Origin: Discostella pseudostelligera
Taxonomy: Eukaryota > Bacillariophyta > Thalassiosirophyceae > Thalassiosirales > Thalassiosiraceae
DNA length: 32,479 bases
Reading direction: 5' to 3'
NCBI GenBank assembly: GCA_036940085.1
Contig: JALLBK010000774.1
Location: 1 to 32,479, forward strand
The notes under the pieces were generated by a model. The model did not search any database. It saw nothing but the letters and a program-made list of their open reading frames with translations, and had not been told where the DNA came from. Below are positions 9,345-18,743 of the stretch, piece after piece (the first letter of the stretch is position 1; each line of letters starts with the position of its first letter). The position numbers and the translations under genes were made by a program.

Positions 9345-10322
9345 ATTAGCAATCCACCTCTCTTAGAACTCCCGCAACAGGACAACGACGAGAAGACGAG
9401 GAGAAGGGAGGAGGGCATGGAGCGGTCCAGCGTCACCTCAACCAATTCAATGCAGTGTTCAATTTTCAATTCCAATTCACTTGTTTTGAGTTTTGTGCAT
9501 TGTGCATGATGTATGAGCAAAACCCCCTGGTTGGAGAGTTGGGCTCTTCAAATTCAACTTTCAGAAAAGAAAGCGAGAAGGGTGCGTCTTGAATCCGAGA
9601 AAGATCTCCAACGTAAGACTTCCTCCTTCTTGACTCCCTCCGCTCCATCACAAATTCTTTACTACGTCTGCCCGCTGCCGGAAGTTGAAGATCCTTCCAC
9701 CAGCAAATCTTTTGGTGCCGACGCTTGACAGACGATGCGATGACGCTGACGCAAGCCACGCATGTGAACATCGAAGGACAGACGATTTCGTCTCCTTGAA
9801 TTTTTTGCCAGCGGCGATCTTCTTCGTCTTGTGCGTGGCCGTCATCACCGTCACGCGTCCACAACTCCGCTTTGCAAGGTGTGTACCATGAAGTCTGCCG
9901 CCGCCGGCCGCCGGCCGCCGGTATGCGTCTGCTGCAATGAGAGAATGGCCAAGCGAGAGGGTCTGGTATCGTAGATATGAATGGTGTCGGCGGTGATGAG
10001 CGTGCGTTTCGTTGAGAGTCGGTGATGGAACAATGGGATTATATCCTACCGTCGAAGTTGGTGTCGATGTCGGCTTCGGTGCCTATCCACGTTCATGGCA
10101 ATGGCGCCGATTGACGCTATGAATCTCTCTGACTTCTTCGCGCATCCCCATCGAAGCAATGGAATAGTTGTCACTGCGTCTTGTCTGCGGTGGTCGGCCT
10201 TTTCTCACCCTTTTGATATCATTTTACCCTTGCACACCCAACATATCTGACCATATTGCCTGCTTTTGTTCTCTCTTCTCCTCTGTGATCGCAGTCTTTT
10301 TGTCACCCTTCCATATTCAAAA
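9345..10322. other. Long divergent intergenic region
   Basis: 978 bp between divergent genes. ORFs of 60-130 codons here show no recognisable motif and no coding-like composition. Visible features are a short CCGGCCG tandem at about 9897-9921 and a pyrimidine-rich, A-ended leader just before the plastid gene at 10323. This is probably the promoter of the highly expressed Rieske-like gene; no discrete element can be called with confidence. Confidence 0.5.
9897..9921. repeat. Short GC-rich tandem (CCGGCCG units)
   Basis: About 25 bp of CCGCCGGCCGCCGGCCGCCGG-type sequence, about three 7-bp units, self-complementary and able to form a hairpin. No gene association beyond lying upstream of the plastid protein. 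Confidence 0.6.
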
Positions 10323-11007
10323 ATGAAGTCCGTCATCGCCCTCGCCCTTGTTGGCTCTGCTGCCGCATTTGCCCCATCTGCACAGGGACCGGTAAGTTTT
10401 TGCATGTGCTCGAATTCCATAACTATCAGCTGAGACTTCCCATTCAATGATTCTCTTCAATATTTATCTCATTGTACATACACTCTCCTTATTCATGTTT
10501 TGATCAATAAAATGAAACAACAATAATATCTAGGCCTCCACCGCCCTCTACGCCGCCCAGAAGGGTCCCAGCCTCAAATACGTCGACTGCATCCCCACCG
10601 CGGACCTTCCCGCTCCTGGCTCAGCCACCTCGGGTGTTGCCGGTGGACTTGCCATCTGCATTGCCGTCGATCCCAAGGGAGCTGTCTACGCCCTTGGTGA
10701 TAAGTGCCCCCCGGTTAACCAGCCATTGTCCTTCGGCAAGGTTGGATCCGACGGTACCATCTCAGATCCCGTCCTTGGAACCAAGTTCAGCCTCAAGACT
10801 GGTGAGGTGGTGAGCTGGTGCCCCTCGGGTCTTGGAAAGTTGATTGGTGGTCTCTTCGATCCCCAGGGTGTTCCCACCTACCCCGTCAAGGCCCAAGGCA
10901 AGGTTCTTCAGGTTCAGGTCGATGTCAACTACAAGGCTAACTTTGAGGCAAATTACTGGTCGGGTATTCTTGATGCCCAGGGAAAGGCCAACGGAAAGTA
11001 CTATTAA
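10323..11007 (+). CDS. Plastid-targeted Rieske-like protein lacking cluster ligands
   Basis: Two exons: 10323-10391 and 10534-11007, 142-bp GTAAGT...TAG intron in phase 0, 180 residues. Residues 1-15 are a signal peptide, cleaved as SAAA|FAPS with Phe16, the diatom bipartite plastid-import motif. The mature domain follows the Rieske fold pattern: AVYALGDKCPPVNQPLSFGK aligns with the first ligand loop (normally C-x-H) and VLGTKFSLKTGEVVSWCP with the second (normally CPxHGxxFDLKTGE). The first His is replaced by Pro, the second Cys by Asp and the second His by Leu, so no 2Fe-2S cluster is expected. Codon use is strongly C-ended, unlike the neighbours, which suggests high expression. AATAAA lies at 11095-11100. 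Function unknown; an abundant structural or assembly protein of the plastid is inference. Confidence 0.85.
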
Positions 11008-11810
11008 ATTGTTGTTGTCGCCGCCTGTTACGAGGAATGATAGGTGTGTGTGTGTTGACTCTTCTCCTTCCTCGTCAATCCTTGCTACACAACAAATAAA
11101 GACCAAACCATCATGTGCCGCTTGGTAGAACAACTGTGGAGTGATAATCCTTTTTTTCCTATTCGCTTTGGTCGAAGTCAGCATCAATGTTGGCCCTTTG
11201 CCTGGTGTGTAGGGAAACCGATATTTCTTCTGGTACTAGTAGATCACACACTTCTCTTATGAGATATGTTTCGATCGAGAGGGAATAGTAAGATTTTAAT
11301 AAATTTAGGTGCTTTTAGTACTTGCCGAATATGGACTATGTTTTCGAATGCCTGAGCATGGTAATGGTACTTCTATCCTTCAATTCAATGATTGGAAGAC
11401 GCAACTTAGTAATGACGTGCGGACAAAATATACCCGCCCTGTTCCACCAATGGTCAGGAGTTAAGAACGCCAACATTACCTAAGCGTTTGCTTCGACGAT
11501 ATAATTGCTCTTCTTTCCACACAAATAATTCACTTACGAAGTACGACTTCGAGCTCATTCGGAACTTGGCACATGATGTTAGACTAAGTATCAAGACTAT
11601 TCTATCTACTGCTGATATTTGACTCTCTTTCGTCGTTTCTGCCTGTCTTTAGTCTCGGATTGCTGGCAGCAATTTCCCATCATCATAACACAAGCAGAGT
11701 TACCAACCTTCTATTTCATCATTTATTTCTGCTCGTAACGCTAGCAACAGATCAATATTTTGAATGGATCAAGATGTGATCCAAAAATCATCACCAAACC
11801 AAGACCGAAA
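11008..11810. other. Convergent intergenic region
   Basis: 803 bp between convergent stops. Apart from the AATAAA and TG tract near its left end I see no ORF of note, no tRNA B-box and no repeat. The longer ORFs that run into 11760-12347 are antisense shadows of the NAD(P)-binding gene. Confidence 0.6.
11095..11100 (+). terminator. Polyadenylation signal AATAAA
   Basis: Canonical AATAAA 88 bp after the stop of the Rieske-like gene, preceded by a TG-repeat tract near 11045-11055. Confidence 0.5.
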
Positions 11811-12760
11811 TTACTGCTCTCCCCTCGCCGCCTTCGACCGATCCTTGACCCAACTAGTACCCCCCACCGAACTAATGCACGGTGTCTGTCCTACATATGG
11901 GAAATTCACATCCTTCACAGCCTCCAAACAAAATTGGGCCACATCGGCACGCGGGATACTCCCCGCCTCACCATCAATAACATTAATCACCCCCGTAGGT
12001 TTCTCCACAGTCAACCCACCGGGTCTAACAATGCAATACTCCAATCCACTCTCTTGTACAGCCTTCTCTTGATTATTCTTATCGGTAAATATCTTTTTCA
12101 TTACTGTCATCATAAGGATTTTGAATGCAAAGGGCGCCTGGTCTTTGGAATTTCCGGCACCGATACTAGTGACGACGGCGATGCGTTTGACACCCTTTTG
12201 TTTCATGGCAGACATGATATTGTTGGTGCCGACGGTGAGCATGGTATCACCGACATCGCTGGTTTTGCCACCAAGGGCTACGATGACACCGTCAATGTCA
12301 TTTTCAAATACTGATATATATCCATAAAGTGAGAGAGATATGAACATAAAATAGAGTTAGAATTGGAAACAGTCAATCAGAAGTGAGTGGGCATATTACT
12401 TATTCGGTTCGTTAAAAAAATCGTACCTTTGGCAACATCGACAGGATTTGTCACATCCCCCGCAATCACTGTCAAGTTTGAATCGACCAATGGTTTATCG
12501 GCATCGACGCCCCCCGATCCTTTTGGAATAACAAGCTTCGATGGATTGCGTGTCAAGCCCACGACTTTGTCGCCATCCTTGAGGGCTTGGTAGATACATT
12601 CTTGGGCGGTGAGTCCGGATGCTCCAAAGACGGCAATGGTGGCGTCTAATGCGGTGGTTGTGCTAGTGACGGCGACGCTGGGCTTTGGTGTGATGAAGGC
12701 GGTGGCAGTGGTGGTGGTGCCGAGGATGGCGGCGGCGGATAGGAGAGCAACGAGCTTCAT
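11811..12760 (-). CDS. Plastid-targeted NAD(P)-binding (NmrA/atypical SDR-like) protein
   Basis: Two exons: 12760-12427 and 12310-11811, with a 116-bp intron (GTACGA donor, TATCAG acceptor), phase 1 junction DVA-K then VFENDIDGVI; 277 residues. Start chosen at MKLVALLSAAAILG because it begins a signal peptide ending ATA|FITP with Phe22, the plastid motif; an upstream in-frame Met at 12838 would bury it. The Rossmann dinucleotide motif IAVFGASGLTAQECIYQAL replaces the usual GxxGxxG with GASGLTA. The typical atypical-SDR segment GLEYCIVRPGGLTVEK and the terminal ADVAQFCLEAV are present. Known relatives include TIC62-like and HCF173-like plastid proteins that bind NADPH or act as photosystem assembly factors. 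There is no classical YxxxK pair, so catalysis is uncertain. Confidence 0.85.
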
Positions 12761-13133
12761 GGTGCTGGTGCGGTACGGTGGCGAGCGGCGATCGAATGAA
12801 GAATGTGAAGAAGTGTTCGGTAAAAGATACGGCTCCAATTGAAAAACACTCCCAATAATCGAAATCGAAGGTCAAAAGAATTTTGCCTTTTTTCCCCTTC
12901 TCTTCCCGCCATCACTAAAGTTGCTCTTGAGGAAAATTACACGTGTCACTTCCTCACAACCGCACATTCGTTCCACTCCCATCTCACCACTCCACCAACA
13001 TCAACCATGAACTCAATCATCGCGTAGGATGGTAGGAGTCCGAGGCCAACACACATCGTTCGTCTCTTGATCCATATCTTCAGCTCTTCCACCACCATCG
13101 TCACTTTAGCTAGAGTCAAAGAGAAATGCAACG
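12761..13133. other. Divergent intergenic region (NAD(P)-binding and Derlin)
   Basis: 373 bp between two divergent starts. Contains a CTTCCCGCC motif near 12902, the reverse of the GGCGGGAA element seen elsewhere in this window. CACGTG occurs at 12941-12946. No ORF of note. Confidence 0.45.
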
Positions 13134-14186
13134 ATGAGAGTATCGGCTTCAATAAGTGTCGGAGCGGTGGGGTTACTTGCTTCCATCGGTACAGTCGTCA
13201 TCTACGCCAAACCAGCAGTCCATCCGCGACGAATCATCCCTCCACCATCGTCATCATCTAATCAACAACAACACCGTCATGCTCCGGACACTTTCAATAC
13301 CCTATTAGACTTACGTGGTGGAGCATCCAGAAAAAAGAAGGGCGGTAGCCGAACGGCATCCCTCTACAGCAGCTCAAGTGACAAAGCGTCGACCAAAACA
13401 GCCACTACCGCCACGGGGAAACAAAAAGTACGCGGTTCCATCAAGGAAACACCTCAGAAATCATCATCATCGGACATGTTAACCAAATACAAGTCCATCT
13501 TACCACTAACACGCATATACATCACCATGGTCGGTGTCGTTACACTCTTGGGATTGGTCCTCGGTGAGGAAATGTCTCAGGGTCTACTAGCCTTGGATCC
13601 CATCCGTACCGTCTATGGATTAGAACTATGGCGTCCAATTACTGCGGCATGTTTCTTCGGCCCACCGTCCATTGGGTGGCTCATGAATGCGTACTATCTC
13701 TTTGAATATGGATCCAGTCTCGAACGAGCTTTTGGGACCGCACAGCATCTCCTCTTTTTATTCCTCCAAATTACATTTTTGTCGATATGTAGTGCTTTCT
13801 TCGGCCAACCCTTCTTCTCCCAATCGGTAATCACCAGCATGTTGCATGTATTGAGTCGGTCGATGCCCAATCAAAAAGTTAAGTGGTTAATCTTCACCGT
13901 GCCATATTGGACATTACCCTACGGTCTTATGGCAAGTGATGTATTACAGTCGGGGAATGCCATGGCGGCACTGCCACATGTTTTGGGTATTTTGAGTGGA
14001 CACTTGTATTATTTTCATAAGAATGTATGGCCCAAGATTGATGGTGGAGAGGATTGGCTTACTCCGCCGGAGTTTCTGAGGAGGAGGATAGATGGTGATT
14101 ATGGAGGAGCGTCAAATGCGAAGGAGAGTATTAGTAATGCGTTGAAGTCGAGGAAGAAGGGACGGGGTAAGAAATTGGGCGGATAA
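13134..14186 (+). CDS. Derlin (Der1-like) protein with N-terminal extension
   Basis: 350 residues, single exon. After about 115 residues of Ser/Lys-rich extension comes a Derlin core: LPLTRIYITMVGVVTLLGLV, then LELWRPITAACFFGPPSIGW with the family WR and FFxGP residues, LFEYGSSLERAFG, PNQKVKWLIF, and HVLGILSGHLYYF carrying the GxxxG helix motif. Known: Derlins form the retrotranslocation channel region for ER-associated degradation. Diatoms also use a duplicated set (SELMA) to import proteins across the second outermost plastid membrane. Here MRVSASISVGAVGLLASIGTV looks like a signal peptide with no Phe at +1, followed by a basic, Ser-rich stretch; that pattern suits periplastidal proteins. 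Host-ER Derlins normally lack such an extension. Assignment to SELMA is inference. Confidence 0.85.
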   Translation: MRVSASISVGAVGLLASIGTVVIYAKPAVHPRRIIPPPSSSSNQQQHRHAPDTFNTLLDLRGGASRKKKGGSRTASLYSSSSDKASTKTATTATGKQKVRGSIKETPQKSSSSDMLTKYKSILPLTRIYITMVGVVTLLGLVLGEEMSQGLLALDPIRTVYGLELWRPITAACFFGPPSIGWLMNAYYLFEYGSSLERAFGTAQHLLFLFLQITFLSICSAFFGQPFFSQSVITSMLHVLSRSMPNQKVKWLIFTVPYWTLPYGLMASDVLQSGNAMAALPHVLGILSGHLYYFHKNVWPKIDGGEDWLTPPEFLRRRIDGDYGGASNAKESISNALKSRKKGRGKKLGG

Positions 14187-14420
14187 TGTTTCTTTATCAG
14201 TGTTTGAGTGCGGAAGGGGTCGGGGGGAACGTGGAGGGGTTATCAATAGAAGGGATAGTGTCCTAAACTTCATAAAACCTTATGTAAGTAGTGTCAACAA
14301 CCTTTCATATAGATAGGATCAATATTATTGCCATCCTAAATCTCTATTCTACACATTTCAACAGGATATTTACATTCAAAACAGCTCATACAAAAGTTGG
14401 AGACTCATAACTTCCTCCAG

Positions 14421-15219
14421 TCACTCCTCGACAATAACTGAGTTGTTGCTTTTCCTTTTTCGTTTCCGTAATGTGGAAAAGGCACTAAACAGTAGTGACC
14501 TCGGTGCATACATCGTCTTGTTCTTTTTTGACGCATTAACATTTTTTGCACCATCAACAACATCTACCCCTTTCTCGTTGCTACTTGTACCCCAATTTGT
14601 ACCAACAACGTCATCACGATCGATGTATGTCAATAGTAATAAATTACCAGAATGGTACGCTGCTATGTCCTCTTTTAGATTTTCAATTTCTTTCATTATT
14701 GCATCCTTTACAATTGCGTGCCAACTTCGAATTTATCAGAGAGAGATGTCGCATGTACAACAACTCGGTACACTAGTCTGCACACATGAAAGAGACTCAC
14801 CATTTGATCTTGGACTTTGCTCGCATCAATGTCTTTTCTTGTGCCACAGCACTCAATACAGTTGCGGCCACAACGATCATACCGAAAGCTGCCACAATTA
14901 CTGCAATTAATACAACAAATCCATATTGTACTACAATGAAAAATCCACCAAGTATTGTCCCGATGAATAAAGTGGATATGAAGAGTAGGTACAGCATGAC
15001 CACGAGGCCGGCAGTGTCGTCAGTCACCACATCATCATCATCTTTATTTGTGGAAGTGTTAGTGGAATCGGCCGGCGGTAGAATATCTCGATCATGGTCG
15101 TCATGCTCATCGGGCTCTTGGAGAGCGTATTCATGTTTGAGCATTGATGATTTTGGTAGTGCACCCACTACTGCTTGCAGGCTGGTGCTCGGATCGGCTG
15201 TCGTCGTCGTCGTCGTCAT
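14421..15219 (-). CDS. Two-helix membrane protein, two exons, unknown function
   Basis: Two exons: 15219-14801 and 14724-14421, 76-bp intron with GTGAGT donor and GAAG acceptor. The phase 2 junction (TG then T) makes SKIK-C-WHAIVKDAIMKEIE; 240 residues. The acceptor is the only one fitting phase downstream of the in-frame TAA that ends inside the intron. The N-terminal 70 residues are acidic and polar; two adjacent transmembrane helices follow (VVMLYLLFISTLFIGTILGG and FVVLIAVIVAAFGMIVVAAT), then a short amphipathic stretch and a basic C-terminus RKRKRKSNNS. No family recognised. It is divergent from ctpA with 218 bp between starts, so co-regulation is possible but unsupported. Confidence 0.7.
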
Positions 15220-15437
15220 CGTCCATGGCTCTCCCGATGGCGGGAAACTCTGGCGGTTACGTAGGAATATTAGAACTTTTTCGATTCATTCTACCTTGTG
15301 TAGGGGATTTGAGTACTTACCAAAATTGCGCGTCGGAATCCAAGATCTTCACTAGCGACGGCCGCCGCCATGGCCGATGGCCTATCCTAGCATGCAAAAA
15401 GCAATTCATTCTCCTTACTTGCCGCCCGAATCACGAC

Positions 15438-17018
15438 ATGACATATTCTCGTACACTTCGACGGATGATCTCTGTGACGGTTGTTTCGCTGCTACTGCTA
15501 CTGCTACATCTCGATGAAATCTTTGCTTTTGTCACAATTCCCCCGGCCTCGTCTGCCACTACTGCACGGGTGGCCATCCTACCAAAGCCGAGAAGTGATG
15601 CGGCATCGCCAATACATCCAACCAAAGTACTGTTACAAAGTCACCGACGATTGCAAACAACATTCAATTCAAGCAACATCAATGTCGATAATTTCTTAGT
15701 AGACGTGGCATTACGAACGCTACGTCAATTCACGCAATCTTTCGGCGCCGCGACACTTTTCATTGCCGTGCTAACATCTCCAATAGTATCCATTCATACT
15801 ACTGCACAACATCAATACCACCTATCTATCAAGCAATCTCACGCATTGGCAATCACAGAAAATCAGCAATTCATAGCTGACATTTGGTTTGCCGTCTCGG
15901 CACAATACTTTGATCCAACCTACAATGGTCTTGGCGAAGATGGATGGCGTAAGAAAGAACAAGAGGCAATGAAAGCCGTTGCCAACACTGGACCAGAAGA
16001 TACAGATGTAGTCGAGGGTGCAATACAAACCATGTTATCAGCATTAAATGATCCATATACACGATATCTACCTAAAGAGAAGTATGCAGCGTTGACTGCC
16101 TATGCTACCAACACTCTCGATGGTGACACGGGAGGAGGAATTGGTGTACAACTATTGGAGAATCCGCGTACCAAAAATGTCATGATCATGGCAACTACCT
16201 CAGGTGGACCAGCCGAGTTGGCAGGATTGCAAATTGGTGATGTCATTGTCAAGATTGATGGGATGGATGTGAGTGAATCGTCTGCGGAATTGGTTGCGGC
16301 CAAGTTTCGAGGGCTGCCTGGTGGTAAAGTCGATGTTGATTACCTTCGCAATGATGATGGCGGTGCAAAGAAAGAGGAGTTTCGCCCTGGACATGTAACA
16401 TTGACCAGGGCGAAACTCAAATCCAACAATAATATTCAAGCTACGACGTTCGTGTCGGCGGGGGGTAAAACTATTAGTGTACTCAAGGTACCATCCTTCA
16501 CTACCGACACTGTGCAACAACTTGTGCATGAACTGCGATCATCGTCTTCCTCCGTCGATGCTATTGCCATTGACCTGCGTGGCAACGTCGGAGGATACAT
16601 GCCCGCGGGTGTCGATGCTGCCAAATTATTCTTACCCGCCCGGGCACACATTATTGCCGAAGTTGGACAATCCTCCTCCGCCATCAAGACATACGATGCC
16701 GATGGCATTGGTGCGGAATTATCCCTTCCATTGTACATTCTCGTAGATGCACGTACAGCAAGCGCGTCGGAAATATTTGCATCGGCATTACAAGACAATC
16801 GTCGTGCCGTGATTGTTGGGACTACCAATACCTTCGGGAAAGGTAGGATACAAAATGTCCAACCATTGCAAGGTGGAAGTGGTATTGCCGTAACACGAGC
16901 ACGATATATAACGCCCTCGGGACGGGATTTGAATGGTGTGGGTATCCCACCGGAAAGAAAACCTGAACAATGTGAGGAGAAGGATGCAGCTCGAATTTGT
17001 CTTGCGAATATAGTGTAG
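15438..17018 (+). CDS. CTPA: C-terminal processing protease CtpA (D1 protein processing), thylakoid lumen
   Basis: 526 residues from the chosen start; the frame is open upstream to 15144 but only MTYSRTLRRMISVTVV puts a signal peptide at the N-terminus, cleaved at IFA|FVTIP (Phe31), the plastid motif. A second hydrophobic segment (FGAATLFIAVLTSPIVSI) ending near HALA is consistent with a lumenal targeting signal. The body has the peptidase S41 fold: an N-terminal helical part (DPYTRYL), a PDZ domain with GGGIGVQLLENP and SGGPAELAGLQIGDVIVKID, and the catalytic core with Ser444 in TASASEIFASALQDN and Lys468 in TFGKGRIQ. Known: CtpA removes the C-terminal extension of photosystem II D1 so the manganese cluster can assemble. 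Convergent with eRF1, 93 bp between stops. Confidence 0.93.
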   Translation: MTYSRTLRRMISVTVVSLLLLLLHLDEIFAFVTIPPASSATTARVAILPKPRSDAASPIHPTKVLLQSHRRLQTTFNSSNINVDNFLVDVALRTLRQFTQSFGAATLFIAVLTSPIVSIHTTAQHQYHLSIKQSHALAITENQQFIADIWFAVSAQYFDPTYNGLGEDGWRKKEQEAMKAVANTGPEDTDVVEGAIQTMLSALNDPYTRYLPKEKYAALTAYATNTLDGDTGGGIGVQLLENPRTKNVMIMATTSGGPAELAGLQIGDVIVKIDGMDVSESSAELVAAKFRGLPGGKVDVDYLRNDDGGAKKEEFRPGHVTLTRAKLKSNNNIQATTFVSAGGKTISVLKVPSFTTDTVQQLVHELRSSSSSVDAIAIDLRGNVGGYMPAGVDAAKLFLPARAHIIAEVGQSSSAIKTYDADGIGAELSLPLYILVDARTASASEIFASALQDNRRAVIVGTTNTFGKGRIQNVQPLQGGSGIAVTRARYITPSGRDLNGVGIPPERKPEQCEEKDAARICLANIV

Positions 17019-17111
17019 AGTTGGATAGATTTCACATTAAACTCTTCCAACTACCACACACGCAGCTGTAATCCTTATTAATCTTCTCGCAACATTCGCT
17101 GCGTAGCATAT

Positions 17112-18506
17112 TTAGAATCCAAAATCTCCATCATCAAAGCCATACTCATCGGCATCATCCCCACCCCCCTCACTATCACTATCGTCCCCACCATCCTTCC
17201 CATCACGTGCCACAGCATCCTCATAATCTCCCAACTGAACAAAGTCCACCTTCCATCGCAATATCCCGCCAATACCACCAAATCCCTTCACAAACTGCGT
17301 CCCCTCGCCACTACGATCAGTAACAAATTCCAACTTGCATCCATAATTCTTATAGTTATTGGCCAGCCATTCCACCATGGCCTCTTTTTCCAAGACTTCC
17401 AATTCGGCACCAGTGTCGGCATCACGAAAAAATGTATCATTCTTCTCCTGTTCTGGTGTGAGATACACAATCCGTTTCCCTTCGTCGCCCGACGACGACG
17501 ATGGTCGTAGTATGTATCGATTAATTTCAAGATTTTCCCAAACAATCAAATCTTCCACAGCCCCCAAATCCAATGCCTTTAGTGTATCCTCGACCATGAA
17601 GCAATACTTGCCAGTATCTTGACTAATTTCATCCATATACTTTTGCAATAATTTCTTCTCTTTCATAAGCTTGACATTTCCCAGGGTGTCGGCACTGAAT
17701 TCAATGGCTTGATTGAAGCCATTTTCGCCACCGTAGGAAATGTCAACCATTTTGATGACAATTTTGGCTAGACGAGGATCGAATAAATCACTGCGCATTA
17801 ATTCACTCTTGAAATCGGCCGATCCGGCCAAGACCAGGCCTTGAATGTTGGGCATCTGACCATTGGGAACGAATAGTTGCGTAGCAAGTTCCGCCACCTT
17901 ACGGACGTAATTGTGTCGTTTCTCAAGACGTAGACGTGCAAAACGCAAGGCCGATTGTCCACCCCTACCATGTTTTTTGGGTAAGTCGACCGAGAACTTG
18001 TGCAGTACCTCCCGTGCCGAACCCTGCACCGTGCCGTAGAGTGAACCGTTACCATCCATGACAATGAATCCAAATGCCTCATCGTCGATGAGGAGCTCAT
18101 TGAGATCTTCAGTATGGAACTTATTGTCACAGAGATAGAGTGAGGTATTGATTGGCTTGAATGGTTCAAAATCAATATTCACCTTCTTTTCCTTCCCCTC
18201 GTCGGTCATGACTGTGCCACAGTACATGACGAGGCCATTCTTGGGGCATTTGTTGTACAGCTTCAATCGTTGCTGTGTGCTAGTAATAGCACCCAAGACG
18301 GATAGACGATTTACGCGAGATTTGATGTTGGAGGCCGTGCCGTACTCGTCGGCTAACATTTTGGCGATTTGACTAATCTGTGTCCCCGGGGGAATGATGA
18401 GCGAGATCATGGAGGTGCCATTGCCCTTGGCGGCGGTGAGATTTTTGATGAGCTTTTTGACCTTGAAGATCTCGATTTGTTGGTCGGTCTCTTCTTCGGT
18501 TGGCAT
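17112..18506 (-). CDS. ETF1: Eukaryotic peptide chain release factor 1 (eRF1)
   Basis: 464 residues, single exon. All diagnostic motifs are present: [13 protein letters not shown] near residue 28, [13 protein letters not shown] with NIKS at 60-63, YLCDNKF (YxCxxxF) near 125, and [20 protein letters not shown] with the universally required GGQ near 183. The middle and C-terminal domains are full length, ending in a long acidic tail ([19 protein letters not shown]). Known: it recognises all three stop codons in the ribosomal A site and triggers peptide release with eRF3. Nothing in the stop-decoding motifs suggests a changed code, which matters for the adjacent TGA-containing gene. Divergent from that gene, 237 bp between starts. 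Confidence 0.97.
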   Translation of the reverse strand: MPTEEETDQQIEIFKVKKLIKNLTAAKGNGTSMISLIIPPGTQISQIAKMLADEYGTASNIKSRVNRLSVLGAITSTQQRLKLYNKCPKNGLVMYCGTVMTDEGKEKKVNIDFEPFKPINTSLYLCDNKFHTEDLNELLIDDEAFGFIVMDGNGSLYGTVQGSAREVLHKFSVDLPKKHGRGGQSALRFARLRLEKRHNYVRKVAELATQLFVPNGQMPNIQGLVLAGSADFKSELMRSDLFDPRLAKIVIKMVDISYGGENGFNQAIEFSADTLGNVKLMKEKKLLQKYMDEISQDTGKYCFMVEDTLKALDLGAVEDLIVWENLEINRYILRPSSSSGDEGKRIVYLTPEQEKNDTFFRDADTGAELEVLEKEAMVEWLANNYKNYGCKLEFVTDRSGEGTQFVKGFGGIGGILRWKVDFVQLGDYEDAVARDGKDGGDDSDSEGGGDDADEYGFDDGDFGF

Positions 18507-18743
18507 GGTTGGAATTAATCTATTACTTTATTATGAAGGATGCTCTCTGGAGAGAATGATGAAATTGTTTTAGATTGAGAGACGAGCAATGATAATGTTG
18601 ACGACGATGAAGCTCGAGGCGCCGGCCCTTGCTCGATTGAATGAATGACGACTGACGACAATGCTGTGACTGTAAGNTCAACACCAATATCAACCACCAA
18701 CAACCCGTGCCGACCCCGGACCCCGGACCCCGCCGACGAGCCC
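18507..18743. other. Divergent promoter region of eRF1 and the TGA-containing oxidoreductase; contains an N
   Basis: 237 bp between starts. N at 18676 is a single ambiguous base; unlike the N at 1569 there is no flanking duplication. A CCCCGGA tandem (about 18713-18730) lies in the leader. Confidence 0.5.

Noticed and set aside
9466..9864. 132-codon minus-strand ORF upstream of the Rieske-like gene
   Set aside because: No recognisable motif, no signal or domain, and overlapping ORFs in other frames of similar length.
11008..11810. tRNA or snRNA gene in the convergent gap
   Set aside because: No A-box/B-box pair, cloverleaf or snRNA motif seen by eye; a dedicated scan was not possible.
15144..15437. 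Upstream extension of CtpA
   Set aside because: Would bury the signal peptide and overlap the divergent two-helix gene; the start at 15438 gives a clean plastid presequence.
18676..18676. Second N as another collapsed overlap
   Set aside because: No flanking duplication; it lies upstream of the chosen start and does not affect the frame.
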